DNA of 64,000 nt, taken from Gemmatimonadota bacterium (GTDB taxonomy: Bacteria; Gemmatimonadota; Gemmatimonadetes; Longimicrobiales; Gaopeijiaceae). The stretch is taken from contig JAJDUP010000041.1 of NCBI GenBank assembly GCA_022826565.1, positions 1 through 64,000 of the forward strand, in the 5' to 3' direction. The position numbers were made by a program, and so were the translations under genes. Under the pieces are notes generated by a model, which saw nothing but the letters and a program-made list of their open reading frames with translations, was not told where the DNA came from and did not search any database. Numbering within the stretch: position 1 is the first letter of the stretch; each line of letters starts with the position of its first letter. Below are positions 34,851 to 44,272 of the stretch, in pieces.

Positions 34851-36413
34851 ATGAACATCGCCGACTACTTCCTCGACGACCGCATACGCGAGGGGCTGGG
34901 CGGCCGGATCGCGCTGCGGACCGCGGAGGGGACGACGACCTACGCGGCGCTTCAGGCACGCGCCAACCAGTTCGCGAACGCCATGCGGGCGGCGGGCGTG
35001 CGGCCCGAGGAGCGGGTGCTGATCGCGCTGCCCGACGTGCCGGACTTCGCAGCCGCCCTCTTCGGCGCGATCAAGATGGGCGCCGTGGCGGTGATGGTGA
35101 ACTGCTACCTGGAAGAGCGGCGCATCCGCGACATCTGCGACTACACACGGGCGACGGCGATTATCCTGCAGACGCAGCGGGGTGAGGTCTTCGAGCGCGC
35201 GGCGTCTGCGGCGCAATGCAACCCTCGCCTCTTCATCCTCGGAAAGGACGAGGAGGACGCTCGTATTGACAACTCGACTTTACATTTTGACAACTTTACA
35301 TCACATTCCGACGATCCGGCAATCTGGCTCTTCTCGGGCGGGACCACCGGGCTTCCCAAGGGCGTCGTCCAGAGCCACGCCTCGTTCGTGAATTCGACCG
35401 AGCACTACGCGAAGGGCGTGCTCGGCTATGCCGCGACCGACATCACCCTCTCGGTGCCCAAGCTGTATTTCGGTTATGCTACCGGGTCCAACCTCTTCTT
35501 CCCCCTCGCGGCGGGTGCGTCGGCGGTCCTCTTTCCGGAGCGCTGCACCGCCGACGAGCTCTTCACGCAGATCGCCCGCCACCGCCCCACGATCCTGATC
35601 AACGTCCCCACGATGGTGAACCACATGGTCTCGCACCCCGGCGCGGCCGCCCAGGACCTGAGCTGCCTGCGCCTCGCGACATCGGCGGGAGAGGCCCTGC
35701 CCCCGTCTCTGCACCGCCGCTGGAACGAGACCTTCGGCGTGGAGCTCCTCGACGGGCTGGGCACGGCCGAGATGTGGCACGTGTTCATCTCGAACCGCCC
35801 CGGCGAGGCACGGCCCGGCACCCTCGGCACCGCCGTCCCCGGCTTCGAGGTGCGGCTCTGCGACGACGACGGCCGCGAGGTGCCGCACGGCGAGGTGGGG
35901 CGCATGCGGGTGCGGGGCGGATCCCGCGCGCACGGCTACTGGCAGCACCCCGACGAGACCCGGCGCGCCTTCGCCCACGACTGGTACGTCTCCGGCGACA
36001 TGATGACCCGCGACGAGGACGGCTACTTCACCTACCAGGGCCGCGCCGACGACCTCCTCAAGGTCTCCGGCAAGTGGTTCTCGCCGCCGGAGGCAGAGGA
36101 GTGCCTGCTGGCTCACCCCGATGTGGCGGAGGCCGCCGTCGTCGGCGTCGAAGACGAGGACGGGCTCGTCGTGCCTGTGGCGTTCGTGGTGCTGGCGGCG
36201 GGAGGCACCACCGCTGCGGCGGACGCCGCGGACCGGGACACTGCCTCGAGCACGGCCCGAGCGGTCCAATCGACCCTGCGGGCCCACGCCGACGCCCACC
36301 TCGAAACCTACAAGGTGCCCCGCCAAATCTACATTCTGGCCAACTTCCCGCGCACCCACCTCGGCAAGGTCGACCGGGGCGCGCTCAAGCGCCTGAACGA
36401 GGGCCGGTCATGA
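34851..36413 (+). CDS. Benzoate-CoA ligase family enzyme, probably 2-aminobenzoate-CoA ligase
   Basis: 520 residues. Adenylate-forming enzyme that activates an aromatic acid with ATP and CoA. Signatures: LFSGGTTGLPKGVVQSH (A3), LDGLGTAEMWHVF (A5-like), YVSGDMMTRDEDGYF (A7), GRADDLLKVSGKWFSPPE (A8), and the C-terminal Lys in HLGKVDRGALK (A10). The size and the KVSGKW-SP motif match benzoate-CoA ligases. Anthranilate from kynureninase is the expected substrate by context. An AT-rich 43-base tandem repeat lies in frame at 35265-35308. The next gene overlaps by ATGA. Confidence 0.88.
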   Translation: MNIADYFLDDRIREGLGGRIALRTAEGTTTYAALQARANQFANAMRAAGVRPEERVLIALPDVPDFAAALFGAIKMGAVAVMVNCYLEERRIRDICDYTRATAIILQTQRGEVFERAASAAQCNPRLFILGKDEEDARIDNSTLHFDNFTSHSDDPAIWLFSGGTTGLPKGVVQSHASFVNSTEHYAKGVLGYAATDITLSVPKLYFGYATGSNLFFPLAAGASAVLFPERCTADELFTQIARHRPTILINVPTMVNHMVSHPGAAAQDLSCLRLATSAGEALPPSLHRRWNETFGVELLDGLGTAEMWHVFISNRPGEARPGTLGTAVPGFEVRLCDDDGREVPHGEVGRMRVRGGSRAHGYWQHPDETRRAFAHDWYVSGDMMTRDEDGYFTYQGRADDLLKVSGKWFSPPEAEECLLAHPDVAEAAVVGVEDEDGLVVPVAFVVLAAGGTTAAADAADRDTASSTARAVQSTLRAHADAHLETYKVPRQIYILANFPRTHLGKVDRGALKRLNEGRS

Positions 36414-36985
36414 GCGGCACCCAGCTGCGCATCCCCGTCCTCCTTGGCTCCGTCCGCCGCGGCCGCCAGTCGCTACGCGTGGCCCGCTTCGCCTGCGGCC
36501 GGCTGCGACAGGCCGGGGCCGACGCTCCCCTCCTCGACCTGGCCGACTTCAACCTCCCGATCATGGAGGAGCGGCTGCACATGCGAGACGACCCGCCGCC
36601 GGGGCTGGTCCGCTTCTCCACCGCCATTCGGGAGGCTGACGCCGTGGTGGTCGTCAGCCCCGAATACAACGGCTCGATGCCGGGCGTCCTCAAGAACGCC
36701 CTCGACTACATTCATGGAGAGTGGTTCCGGAAACCCGTCGGCATCGTCACCGTGTCGGCCGGAGGGTTCGGCGGAGTCCAGGTGCACTACTTCCTGCAAC
36801 TCCTCTTTCTGCGGCTCAAGGCGCTTCCCGTGACGGGGATGCCCGTTTCCAACGTGTCGCGGAGCTTCAGCGAGGACGGCGAGCCCATGGAAGAGAAATA
36901 CGAGAAGAACTTCGCCGGCTTCATCGAGACCCTCGAGTGGTACACGAGGGCGATCAACGCGGCCGTGGACGCGGAGGGGGGCTGA
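36410..36985 (+). CDS. NADPH-dependent FMN reductase family protein
   Basis: 191 residues. Flavodoxin-like fold: VLLGSVRRGRQSLRVARF at the phosphate-binding loop and VVVVSPEYNGSMPGVLKNALDYI, the SxEYNxSxPGxLKNAxDxx signature of this family, followed by GIVTVSAGGFGG. It reduces FMN or quinones with NAD(P)H. Co-translated with the CoA ligase (ATGA), so it may supply reducing power or protect against quinone by-products of aromatic breakdown. The direct partner is unknown, because the clustered monooxygenase/reductase family normally uses NAD(P)H itself. Confidence 0.85.
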   Translation: MSGTQLRIPVLLGSVRRGRQSLRVARFACGRLRQAGADAPLLDLADFNLPIMEERLHMRDDPPPGLVRFSTAIREADAVVVVSPEYNGSMPGVLKNALDYIHGEWFRKPVGIVTVSAGGFGGVQVHYFLQLLFLRLKALPVTGMPVSNVSRSFSEDGEPMEEKYEKNFAGFIETLEWYTRAINAAVDAEGG

Positions 36986-36988
36986 GAG

Positions 36989-38524
36989 ATGGGATCCTTC
37001 TACCTCTCCACGCCGATCTACTACGCCTCGGGGGAGCCCCATCTGGGGCACGCCTATACCACGATCCTGGCCGATGTCCTTGCGCGCTACCACCGCCGCG
37101 CCGGCGACGATGTGCTCTTCCTGACCGGAACCGACGACCACGGACAGAAGATCCAGGAGGTCGCCGAGGAGCAGGGGCTGACGCCGCTCGAACTCTGCGA
37201 CCGGATGGCCGAGCGCTTCCAGGCGGCCTGGGACGACCTGGGCATCTCCAACGACCGCTTCATCCGCACCACGGAGCCTGAACACAAGGCCGTCGTGGGC
37301 GCGCTTCTCGAACGCCTGTACGACAACGGCTTCATCTACGAGTCCGAGTATGTGGGATGGTACTCCGTCGGCCAGGAGCGCTACTTCACCGAGAAGGAGA
37401 TCGGTCCGGACCGGGTGGATCCGATCGCCGGGGGGCCGGTCACGAAGATCCGCGAGAAGAACTACTTCTTCAAAATGAGCCTCTTCCAGGATCGGCTGAT
37501 CGAGCAGATCGAGAAGAACCCGGAGTGGATCGTGCCGGCTACCCGCCGCAACGAGGTGCTCGGGTTCCTGAACCAGCCGCTGGAGGATCTGTCAATCTCG
37601 CGGCCGCGGTCGCGGATCCACTGGGGTATTCCGATCCCGTGGGACCCCGACCAGGTGACGTACGTGTGGGTCGATGCGCTGACCAACTACGTGACCGCCT
37701 CCGGCGCCATCGATCCGGAGGCAACGAAGGACCGGCGCGGCTTTGGCGATCCGCTTCCGTCGCGCTGGCCCTGCGACGTGCACCTGATGGGCAAGGACAT
37801 CATCACCACGCACGCCGTGTATTGGCCCACGCTGCTGATGGGGGCGAACCTGGCGCTGCCCCGGAAGATCCTGGCGCACGGCTGGTGGGTGGTCGGCGAC
37901 ACGAAGATGTCCAAGTCGCTGGGCAACGTCGTGGATCCCCTCGCGCTGCGGGACCGGTTCGGCACGGACGCCGTGCGCTGGTACCTGATGCGTGAGATGG
38001 TCACCGGGCAGGACGCGTCGTACACGCCCGAGCGCTTTCTGACCCGCTACGACGAGCTGCGCAACATCTTCGGCAACCTGGCCCACCGCACGCTGTCGAT
38101 GATCAAGCGCTACCGCGCCGGCACCGTCCCCGCGGCGCCGTCCGGCGGCCTGGCGGTTGAAACGGCGGCAGCGGTCGCAGCCTACCGGCGCGCTCTGGAC
38201 GGCTACCGCCTGCACGAAGGCTTCGCCGCGGCCATGGACCTCGCGCGGGCGGCCAACGGATTCGTGGAGACGCAGGAGCCCTGGGCCCTGGCCCGCGAGC
38301 CGGAAGGTGCGGACGAACTGGACCGCACCCTCGCCACCCTCGCCCGAACGCTCGTGGTGCTGGCCTGCCTCTTCGAGCCGGTCATGCCCGCCAGGGCCGC
38401 GGAGTTGGGCCGCCGGCTGGGGCTCGCGAACATTCCGCTTTTTGAGGAGTTGGATGGTATGGATGTCTCCGGACGCGCCGTTCGTGTGGGCACTCCCCTC
38501 TTCCCGCGAGTCGACCTCGGTTGA
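36989..38524 (+). CDS. metG: Methionyl-tRNA synthetase
   Basis: 511 residues, typical of the short form without the C-terminal tRNA-binding domain. Charges tRNA-Met with methionine. Class I signatures: YASGEPHLGHAYTT (HIGH) and GDTKMSKSLGNV (KMSKS). The metal-knuckle region reads VGWYSVGQERYFTEKE and has no cysteines, as in zinc-free MetRS. The C-terminal anticodon-binding helical domain is complete. It follows the FMN reductase by 3 bases but is probably not functionally linked to the catabolic genes. Confidence 0.95.
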   Translation: MGSFYLSTPIYYASGEPHLGHAYTTILADVLARYHRRAGDDVLFLTGTDDHGQKIQEVAEEQGLTPLELCDRMAERFQAAWDDLGISNDRFIRTTEPEHKAVVGALLERLYDNGFIYESEYVGWYSVGQERYFTEKEIGPDRVDPIAGGPVTKIREKNYFFKMSLFQDRLIEQIEKNPEWIVPATRRNEVLGFLNQPLEDLSISRPRSRIHWGIPIPWDPDQVTYVWVDALTNYVTASGAIDPEATKDRRGFGDPLPSRWPCDVHLMGKDIITTHAVYWPTLLMGANLALPRKILAHGWWVVGDTKMSKSLGNVVDPLALRDRFGTDAVRWYLMREMVTGQDASYTPERFLTRYDELRNIFGNLAHRTLSMIKRYRAGTVPAAPSGGLAVETAAAVAAYRRALDGYRLHEGFAAAMDLARAANGFVETQEPWALAREPEGADELDRTLATLARTLVVLACLFEPVMPARAAELGRRLGLANIPLFEELDGMDVSGRAVRVGTPLFPRVDLG

Positions 38525-38614
38525 CCCGTGGGCGGCGCCGAGGACCACCGTGTCCCGCCCATTCGGCGGCGGCGCTTGACCGAATCACGGGCATAGCATA
38601 GCGTTGACGGTTCT

Positions 38615-39544
38615 ATGATCAACGAAAGATGGAACGTCCTCCTCATTCGCGAGGGGGCGGAAGCGATACGGCAGTTCTCTCTGTCGCCGAAGACCGTGCG
38701 TCGCGGAGTCGTGGCGGTTTGCACTTTCGTCGTATTTCTGGCGGGCGCCACGGCCTTTCTGGTCTACGATTCCGGTGCCCGCGCCCGCGCGGCCCATCTC
38801 GCCACGGAAAACCGACTGCTCAAGGACGAAATGGAGCGGATCCGTTCGTCGGTCGCCGATCTCGATGGCAGGGTTGCCACCCTGGCCGAGAACGACCGCA
38901 GGGTCAGGGTAGTCGCGGGGCTTCTGGAGATCGACGAAGAGGTCTTCGAGGTCGGCGTCGGCGGCCCCGGGCTCGAATCCCCCGACGAGAGCAAACTATG
39001 GTCGGTCGACCCCGAGGTTTCGGAAGCCGCCTACGCGATTCGTTATGACCTGGCGGTTCTGCTCCGCAAGACGGACCTGCTGCAGAGCAGTTTCGCCGAG
39101 AGCGAGGAGAACCTTGTGACCCGCCGCGAGCGCCTGAGGTTCACCCCCTCCATTCTTCCCGTCCGGGGACCGATTTCGAGCGGATTCAGCGTGAGCCGGC
39201 TCCACCCGGTCCACAAGGTCCATATGCCCCACGAGGGGATCGACCAGAATGCGCCGACCGGTGACCCATTCGTGGCGACCGCCGAAGGCGTGGTGACATT
39301 CGCCGGTTGGAAGCCTGGATTCGGCAACACGATCGAGATCGATCACGGCTCCGGGATTACGACCCTCTACGCGCACGCGTCGACGCTGCTTGTCCGGGTC
39401 GGCGAGCGCATCCGGCGCGAACAGGTGATCGGCCAGGTCGGGTGCACCGGCGCGTGCACGGGGCCGCACGTCCATTACGAAGTGCACGTCAACGGCCGGC
39501 CGGTGAACCCTCGGAATTACGTGCTCCGGAGCACCCCGCAGTAA
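38615..39544 (+). CDS. Membrane-anchored M23 family metallopeptidase (LytM-type)
   Basis: 309 residues. One membrane helix (~32-50: GVVAVCTFVVFLAGATAFLV) is followed by a coiled-coil segment (~60-105) and a C-terminal M23 domain (~185-305). Zinc and catalytic residues are in PHEGIDQNAP (HxGxD), YAHAS and GPHVHYEV (HxH). It would cut peptidoglycan cross-links or activate amidases during cell-wall remodelling, facing the periplasm. It stands 90 bases after metG. Confidence 0.88.
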   Translation: MINERWNVLLIREGAEAIRQFSLSPKTVRRGVVAVCTFVVFLAGATAFLVYDSGARARAAHLATENRLLKDEMERIRSSVADLDGRVATLAENDRRVRVVAGLLEIDEEVFEVGVGGPGLESPDESKLWSVDPEVSEAAYAIRYDLAVLLRKTDLLQSSFAESEENLVTRRERLRFTPSILPVRGPISSGFSVSRLHPVHKVHMPHEGIDQNAPTGDPFVATAEGVVTFAGWKPGFGNTIEIDHGSGITTLYAHASTLLVRVGERIRREQVIGQVGCTGACTGPHVHYEVHVNGRPVNPRNYVLRSTPQ

Positions 39545-39610
39545 CGGTCCGTTGTTGCCGGCCACCGCTGACCAGGCGCCGCTCCGGTTTCTGTCTTGAT
39601 GCGACCCATG

Positions 39611-39636
39611 TACGTCCTTACCTTGGGGCGGACGTA
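39611..39636 (+). terminator. Possible terminator hairpin after the M23 peptidase gene
   Basis: Inverted repeat TACGTCC (39611-39617)/GGACGTA (39630-39636) followed by ATCCTGTTTTC. The 7-pair stem with 12-base loop and a short T-run could end the peptidase transcript, or act in the leader of the lipoprotein gene that starts at 39692. Weak evidence. Confidence 0.35.
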
Positions 39637-39691
39637 ATCCTGTTTTCGGCCAGTTTTCATTCTCTCGGGCCAGCTTATCGGGGAGTAAGGT

Positions 39692-40465
39692 ATGACGCGA
39701 CGTAACTACGGAATCGGTGTGGTGGCAATTCTCGCCTCACTCTCGCTTGCAGCCTGTGGTGCGGCGGATGTGAGTGTCGTGGTCGCCCTCGGCGATGACA
39801 CGGAATCCACCCCGCTCGACGGCGTGGAGGTCCAGATCCTTCCGTACGACCGCGACCAGGTCTTCGACTCCATGGAGTCGGCGGCGCCGACGCCGGAGCC
39901 GGAAGTCCCGGCGGATCTGCTGGCGGCGAGAGAGGAGATCGCACAGGCGCAGCAGAACTGGCTTGATCTGGAGGCTCGTTGGGGCACGTTGCGGGACACG
40001 TTGCAGAGGCTCAACACCAGGCTCGAGGAGCTCAATCCCGGCGAGGGCCTGTACCGCGCCATATTCAACGAATGGCAGGACCTCGAAGCCGATCTCAACC
40101 GGGCCGAGCGTCAGCGGGATGGTGCGTTCAACAACTTCAACTCACTTCAGCAGGCGACGATCGAGCGGATGGACAGCATGAGGATCGTCCAGGCGGACTG
40201 GGCCGACCAGGCATTCGCCGACGTGTCGCTGGTGATCATGGCGAAGGTGGATGCGGCCGGTCTCGACATCGTGATGGATACGACCGACGCCAGCGGGATC
40301 GCCGACTTCCAGGACGGCGTCGCGCCGGGCATGTACTGGGTGCACGCCCGTCACGAACTGCCGTATGACGAACTGTACTGGAACGTTCCGATCTCCATTT
40401 CCCGGGAAGAGCCGCTGGTCCTGCGTCTGAGCCGCGACAACGCGGAGGTCCGGCCGATCTTCTGA
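39692..40465 (+). CDS. Predicted lipoprotein with coiled-coil centre, function unknown
   Basis: 257 residues. Lipobox SLAAC (Cys ~22) after a standard signal, so it should be lipidated. A short strand-rich domain (VSVVVALGDD...GVEVQILPYDRDQVFDS) is followed by a charged coiled coil (~78-155) and a C-terminal domain resembling a small regulatory beta-sandwich (VDAAGLDIVMDTTDASGIADFQDGVAPGMYWVHARHE). GGGGAGTAAGG precedes ATG 39692. No named family recognised. Confidence 0.65.
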   Translation: MTRRNYGIGVVAILASLSLAACGAADVSVVVALGDDTESTPLDGVEVQILPYDRDQVFDSMESAAPTPEPEVPADLLAAREEIAQAQQNWLDLEARWGTLRDTLQRLNTRLEELNPGEGLYRAIFNEWQDLEADLNRAERQRDGAFNNFNSLQQATIERMDSMRIVQADWADQAFADVSLVIMAKVDAAGLDIVMDTTDASGIADFQDGVAPGMYWVHARHELPYDELYWNVPISISREEPLVLRLSRDNAEVRPIF

Positions 40466-40493
40466 TCCCGGGCCGGATCGCCCGTCCTCGACC

Positions 40494-42659
40494 GTGAACC
40501 CGCGCCTCGACATCGATTCGGGCGGCGTGGGGGTGGTGACGTTCTGCGACCCCGAACGGGGCCAGAACGTCCTCACGCTGGAGGTCATGGAGGCCCTGCA
40601 GTCGATCGTCGAGGAGGCGGAGGAGGCTGCGGCGAGAGGAGTTCTCCGCGCGCTCCTGTTCCGCTCCGCCAAGCCGGGCTCCTTCATCGCGGGCGCCGAC
40701 GTGAAGGCGATTGCGGCGGTCGAGGACGGTCGTGAGGGGGTCGAGGCCGCAAGGCAGGGGCAGTCGCTGTTCGGCTGGATCGCAGCGCTTCCGGTCCCGA
40801 CGATGGCCGCCATTCAGGGGACCTGTCTGGGCGGCGGCACCGAGCTGGCGCTTTCCTGCGACTACCGCGTGGCCGCGGACGACGACCGCACCCGCATCGG
40901 GCTGCCGGAGGTGCAGCTGGGGATCCTCCCGGCCTGGGGCGGCACGACCCGCCTGCCGCGGCTGGTGGGGCTGTCGGCCGCGTTGGGCGTCATCCTGACC
41001 GGGAAGCCGCTGCGCACCTCCATGGCCCGGCGGATCGGTCTCGTGCACCGTCTGCTCCCGCACCAGCAGTTCGATGAGCGCAGCCTGGAGATGATGCGGA
41101 TCCTGGCCCGGGGAGACGCCCTGCCACCGGGTCGGAAACGGCGGCGGAGCGGGTTGGCGACGCGGCTGCTCGACGGAACGCCGCCGGGGCGTGCGCTGGT
41201 TCTGCGTGGCGCGCGGGGACGTGTCCGCAAGCGTACGAGGGGCCACTACCCGGCTCCATTCAAGGTCCTGGACGTGATTCGCGGCAGCATGGGGAAGAGC
41301 CTGGTCAGGGGGCTGGAGCTGGAAGCGCGCGCGGTGGGGAAGCTGTTGGTCTCGCCGGTGTGCAAGAACCTGCTCTTCCTGTTCCACCTGCGCGAGGCGG
41401 CGCGGAAGGGGCCGTGGGGGGTTGGCGGCCGGGCCGGCCAGGTCGGGCGCATCGCGGTGATCGGGGCCGGGCCGATGGGGGGAGGCATCGCCCAGGTGGC
41501 GGCCTACAACGGCATCCCGGTGCGCATGAAGGACATCCGCCACGAGGCGGTGGCGGGGGGGCTCGCGCATGCGCGTACCATCTTCGACGGTGCGGTGAAG
41601 CGCAGGTCGCTGCGGAGGCGCGAAGCGGGCCGGCGGATGGGGCTCATCTCCGGCGGGATCAACTACGCGGGCACGGGCTCCGCCGACGTGGTGGTCGAGG
41701 CCGTGATCGAGAACATGGCGGTGAAGCGCGCCGTGCTGCAGGAGGTCGAGGGGAAGGTGCGGCCGGACGCGATCATCGCCACGAACACGTCGTCCCTGTC
41801 GGTCGACAAGATGGCGGCCGTGCTGGAGCGGCCCGGGCGGTTCGCCGGGATGCATTTCTTCAATCCGGTGCATCGGATGCCGCTGGTCGAAGTCATCCAG
41901 GGGGCCGGGACCGACCCGGACACGGTCGAGACGCTGGCGGCGCTTGCGGTGCGGCTGGGCAAGGTGCCTGTGGTAACGCGCGACGCGCCTGGATTCCTCG
42001 TCAACCGGATCCTCGGGCCGTACCTGATCGAGGCAGGCCACCTGCTGGACGAAGGGCTGGACGCGGCGTTGGTCGACCGCGCCTGGAAACGATTCGGGGT
42101 GCCGATGGGGCCGTACCGGCTGATGGACGAGGTCGGCATCGATATCGTGGCGCACGCCGGCGCGGCGATGGCGGAAGCGTTCGGTGAGCGTATGGCCCCG
42201 GCGGCGTCGCTCACCGCGCTCGCCGGATCCGGCAGACTCGGCCGCAAGGGCGGCAAGGGGTTCTATCGGTACTCGAAGGGCAGGGAGACGGCCATCGATC
42301 CGTCGGTGTACGGGGACATGCGGGTCTCGGCGCGGCGTTCGACGCCGGATGCGGTGCTGGTCGTCGACCGGCTCGTGCTCCCGATGATCAACGAAGCGGC
42401 CCGCGTGCTGCAGGCGAAGATCGTGGCGTCGGCCGCCGATGTCGACCTCGGCATGGTCATGGGGACGGGCTTTCCGCCGTTCCGCGGCGGCCTCCTCAAG
42501 TACGCGGACGACCGGGGGCTGGGCGACGTGCTGGGCGCAATCGAAGATCTACGCGAGTCCCACGGCCACCGCTACCGGCCCTGCGCGCTGCTGACCGAGC
42601 TGGGCGAAGCCGGGGGGACCTTCCACGGGGCGTTTCCGGGCGGCGCGAGCGCGCGGTGA
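40494..42659 (+). CDS. Fatty-acid oxidation multifunctional protein (enoyl-CoA hydratase / 3-hydroxyacyl-CoA dehydrogenase, FadB/FadJ type)
   Basis: 721 residues from GTG 40494. The N-terminal crotonase domain has both catalytic Glu (GGGTELALSCDYR; GLPEVQLGILP). The NAD-binding dehydrogenase domain starts at IAVIGAGPMGGGIAQVAA (~320), with the active-site segment ATNTSSLSVDKM and HFFNPVHRMPLVEV (catalytic His), then C-terminal dehydrogenase domains (~500-720). It performs the middle two steps of beta-oxidation. No thiolase gene is next to it. Its TGA overlaps the next GTG. Confidence 0.92.
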   Translation: MNPRLDIDSGGVGVVTFCDPERGQNVLTLEVMEALQSIVEEAEEAAARGVLRALLFRSAKPGSFIAGADVKAIAAVEDGREGVEAARQGQSLFGWIAALPVPTMAAIQGTCLGGGTELALSCDYRVAADDDRTRIGLPEVQLGILPAWGGTTRLPRLVGLSAALGVILTGKPLRTSMARRIGLVHRLLPHQQFDERSLEMMRILARGDALPPGRKRRRSGLATRLLDGTPPGRALVLRGARGRVRKRTRGHYPAPFKVLDVIRGSMGKSLVRGLELEARAVGKLLVSPVCKNLLFLFHLREAARKGPWGVGGRAGQVGRIAVIGAGPMGGGIAQVAAYNGIPVRMKDIRHEAVAGGLAHARTIFDGAVKRRSLRRREAGRRMGLISGGINYAGTGSADVVVEAVIENMAVKRAVLQEVEGKVRPDAIIATNTSSLSVDKMAAVLERPGRFAGMHFFNPVHRMPLVEVIQGAGTDPDTVETLAALAVRLGKVPVVTRDAPGFLVNRILGPYLIEAGHLLDEGLDAALVDRAWKRFGVPMGPYRLMDEVGIDIVAHAGAAMAEAFGERMAPAASLTALAGSGRLGRKGGKGFYRYSKGRETAIDPSVYGDMRVSARRSTPDAVLVVDRLVLPMINEAARVLQAKIVASAADVDLGMVMGTGFPPFRGGLLKYADDRGLGDVLGAIEDLRESHGHRYRPCALLTELGEAGGTFHGAFPGGASAR

Positions 42660-43369
42660 AGCGGCCGGCCGGGATCGTTCTCGCGGCCGGCGCATCCTCG
42701 CGGATGGGCGGCCCGAAGGCGCTGCTCGACGCCGGCGGCACCACCTTCACGGGCCGCCTGGTCACGACGCTGAACGAGGGCGGGTGCGGGCCCGTCGTCG
42801 TCGTCGCGGCCTCGGACACGGGTGAGGTTGCGGCCGAAGTCGACCGCTGCGGTGCCCGGCTGGTGGTGAACCCTGGCGGCGAGGGCGGCCAGATCGGGTC
42901 GCTGCGTGCCGCCCTGGAATACCTCGGCGGGCTTGACGACCCCCCACCCGCGTTCGTCTTTTCGCCTGTCGACAACCCCGCCGTGACACCGGAGACGGTT
43001 CGCGGGCTCATCGCGGGTTGGCGGGGCTCGGGCGCCCCTATAGTGATGCCCAGATACGAGGAGGAGCGCGGACATCCCGTGCTGGCCGACATGACGATCG
43101 CGCACGAGTTCCAGGCGCGGGACCTGGAGGAGGGGGCCCGCGGCGTGGTGCGGCGCGACCCGGGACGGGTGCTGGAGGTGCCGGTCACGGACGCGGGGGT
43201 CGTCGACGACATCGACACGCCGCGCCGGTATCGCGAGAGGTTCGGGGACGGCGGATGTCCGGGAAGGCATGATGCGGCGGCGGGGCAGCTCGGGCCGGGT
43301 GGGGTGGGGCCGGATGCGCGCGAGTCGCGCCGGGCCGCGCCCCCCTGTGCGGAGCCGCGCCAGGGATGA
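42656..43369 (+). CDS. MocA-like molybdenum cofactor cytidylyltransferase / NTP transferase
   Basis: 237 residues from GTG 42656 (GTGA overlap). Nucleotidyltransferase signature GIVLAAGASSRMGGPKALL, then SPVDNPAVTPETVRGLI and ERGHPVLADM. This family attaches CMP to molybdopterin for xanthine dehydrogenase-type enzymes and is often next to xdhC, as here. The last ~40 residues are low-complexity. Moco cytidylylation is inferred from context; other MobA-like transferases cannot be excluded. Confidence 0.75.
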   Translation: MKRPAGIVLAAGASSRMGGPKALLDAGGTTFTGRLVTTLNEGGCGPVVVVAASDTGEVAAEVDRCGARLVVNPGGEGGQIGSLRAALEYLGGLDDPPPAFVFSPVDNPAVTPETVRGLIAGWRGSGAPIVMPRYEEERGHPVLADMTIAHEFQARDLEEGARGVVRRDPGRVLEVPVTDAGVVDDIDTPRRYRERFGDGGCPGRHDAAAGQLGPGGVGPDARESRRAAPPCAEPRQG

Positions 43370-44271
43370 GGATCTCGGCCGCGCAGGTAGCCGCCCGGGT
43401 GCTGGAGGCGCTGGAGAAGGGAGAGCGCATCCATACCGCGGTCGTCGTCGATGCGCCGGACCGATCGCTGATCGGGCGGCGGTGGTGGCTCTCCGGCAGG
43501 CGCACCCGCGGCACACTCGGAAGCCCGGCCCTGGACGAGGCGGTGGCCGCGGCGGTGCCGTCGCTCTTCCCCCCCAGGGAATCCCGCGGAGCGCTCAGCC
43601 GGGACTTCGAGTACAGCGAAGGCGGCAGCACCGTCACGGCGCGGGTCTATCTGGAGCTGCACGGCCCGCCGGCGCGGATGGTGATCGTGGGCGCGGGGCA
43701 CATCGCGATCCCCCTGGCGCGGATGGGCGCGATGCTGGGGATGCGGGTCGAGGTGCTCGACGACCGGCCGGAATTTGCCGCGGCCCTCCGCTTTCCCGAT
43801 GCGGCGGCGGTGCGCGTGATCGATTTTCGCGACCCGTTCGCGGCGACCCCGCTCGGCCCGTGGGACCACGTGATCCTGGTGACACGCGGGCACAGCTTCG
43901 ACTATGAATGTCTGGTGCGCCTGCTGCGCATGGAGGCGCCGCCCGGCTACGTTGGCATGATCGGAAGCCGGCGGCGCGTGCGGGCGACCCACGAGCAGCT
44001 TGCCCGCGAGGGCTTCACGACGGCCGATATGAATCGCGTGCGGGCGCCGGTCGGGCTGGATCTGGGTGGCCAGACCCCTGCGGAGATCGCGGTGGCGGTG
44101 GTTGCGGAGATCATCCTGTTCCATGCGGGTGGGACGGGGGCACCGCTGGTGGAGAAGGAGCGGGTGGTGGAACGGTTTTTCGGCGGCGCGACGGGGCGGC
44201 GGGCCGTGGCAGCGCGTGGCGGACGGTCGGCCGACGTGCGGGGCACTGGCACCCAGACAAACGGGGACTGA
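43366..44271 (+). CDS. XdhC-type molybdoenzyme maturation protein (Rossmann domain part)
   Basis: 301 residues. The XdhC Rossmann domain begins at MVIVGAGHIAIPLARMGAMLG (~106), and continues with GYVGMIGSRRR and GLDLGGQTPAEIAVAVVAEI, which are diagnostic. The preceding ~100 residues contain part of an XdhC N-terminal region. XdhC binds molybdenum cofactor and promotes its sulfuration and insertion into xanthine dehydrogenase. ATGA overlap with the MocA-like gene. The true CoxI-like N-domain is encoded separately just downstream. Confidence 0.82.
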   Translation: MRISAAQVAARVLEALEKGERIHTAVVVDAPDRSLIGRRWWLSGRRTRGTLGSPALDEAVAAAVPSLFPPRESRGALSRDFEYSEGGSTVTARVYLELHGPPARMVIVGAGHIAIPLARMGAMLGMRVEVLDDRPEFAAALRFPDAAAVRVIDFRDPFAATPLGPWDHVILVTRGHSFDYECLVRLLRMEAPPGYVGMIGSRRRVRATHEQLAREGFTTADMNRVRAPVGLDLGGQTPAEIAVAVVAEIILFHAGGTGAPLVEKERVVERFFGGATGRRAVAARGGRSADVRGTGTQTNGD

Positions 44272-44272
44272 T

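Noticed and set aside
40236..42155. Long minus-strand frame opposite the FadB/FadJ-like gene
   Set aside because: Pro/Arg/His-rich with no fold signatures; the plus-strand gene explains the region fully.
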